Shown: in pieces, positions 5,088 to 5,222 of the stretch
Numbering within the stretch: the stretch's first letter is position 1
How the letters are laid out: each line of letters opens with the position of its first letter
Assembly (NCBI GenBank): GCA_937925775.1
Contig: CALAMM010000004.1
Coordinates: 1 to 5,222 of the forward strand
DNA length: 5,222 nt
DNA from: an uncultured Fimbriimonadales bacterium
GTDB lineage: Bacteria; Armatimonadota; Fimbriimonadia; Fimbriimonadales; GBS-DC
Reading direction: 5' to 3'
Program-made: the position numbers and the translations under genes
The notes under the pieces: generated by a model
What the model was told of the DNA's origin: nothing
Database searches by the model: none
The model's input: only the letters and a program-made list of their open reading frames with translations

Positions 5088-5222
5088 GGACAGGACTGTC
5101 CAAGCCACGCGCTGCGGGTGCGACGCCTTTCTTGGCGTCGTAGCGTCGGCGTCCCGCCGACGAACTGTGCTTGGACGGGACTGTCCAAGCCACGCGCTGT
5201 GGGTGCGACGCCTTTCTTGGCG
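5088..5222. repeat. GC-rich tandem palindromic repeat, 85-bp period
   Basis: Positions 5088-5137 recur at 5173-5222 with 48 of 50 bases identical (differences at 5092/5177 and 5115/5200), so the period is 85 bp; the second copy is cut by the window end. Each unit holds nested palindromes: TGGACAG/CTGTCCA around GA (5087-5102), CGACGCC/GGCGTCG with loop TTTCTT (5121-5140), and a perfect 8-bp CGTCGGCG/CGCCGACG with loop TCC (5144-5162). There is no convincing coding frame. It resembles a REP/BIME-type intergenic element and could be a folded RNA or a protein-binding array. The near identity points to recent duplication. Confidence 0.85.

Noticed and set aside
5022..5108. N-terminal extension of the 148-aa membrane protein into the repeat
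   Set aside because: It would place repeat DNA before a normal basic start and membrane segment; a frame through palindromic repeats is likely incidental.
5046..5222. CRISPR array
   Set aside because: The unit is 85 bp with internal palindromes and there is no alternation of short repeats and unique spacers.

Overview
This is a bacterial chromosomal window with high G+C protein-coding DNA and clear Shine-Dalgarno sites. It holds one plus-strand gene (a phosphofructokinase) and, on the minus strand, five consecutive genes plus the first codons of a sixth that runs off the left edge. Several traits would fit a thermophile-rich phylum such as Armatimonadota: a group III 'mixed-substrate' phosphofructokinase, membrane HD-GYP signalling proteins, a dockerin-like remnant, and GC-rich palindromic intergenic repeats. 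That placement is an inference; nothing in the window fixes the taxon.

Layout, left to right. Positions 1-110 (minus) encode the start of a probable exported protein, cut by the window edge, with its own -10 box and SD. Positions 176-325 (minus) hold an orphan fragment encoding a dockerin/EF-hand loop with no start codon. The pfkA promoter lies at 334-339, followed at the predicted transcription start by a perfect 19-bp dyad (347-365). pfkA (410-1477, plus) carries the Asp/Lys pair typical of pyrophosphate-dependent enzymes. Its last 30 bp overlap the end of the convergent minus-strand gene.

The minus-strand block, in transcription order, begins near a GC-rich palindromic repeat array (5046-5222, 85-bp period). 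A 148-aa single-pass membrane protein (5021-4575) comes first. Next is a 236-aa conserved-type hypothetical protein (4413-3703), whose promoter region carries a -10 box, an imperfect dyad and three copies of a short motif. A strong hairpin (3671-3695) follows. Then comes a compact group of three: a 43-aa peptide with a textbook signal sequence (3597-3466), a multi-spanning membrane HD-GYP protein with all key residues (3431-2106), and a second HD-domain protein (2104-1448) that has lost several metal ligands and the GYP motif. The HD pair is separated by 1 nt and the peptide lies 34 nt upstream, so the three are probably co-transcribed.

The most interesting hypothesis is this three-gene unit: an exported short peptide, a membrane-embedded HD-GYP enzyme, and a degenerate HD partner that could act as a regulatory or scaffold subunit. 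The small peptide gene is easily overlooked because of its size. That the three products work together is inferred from order, spacing and strand only.
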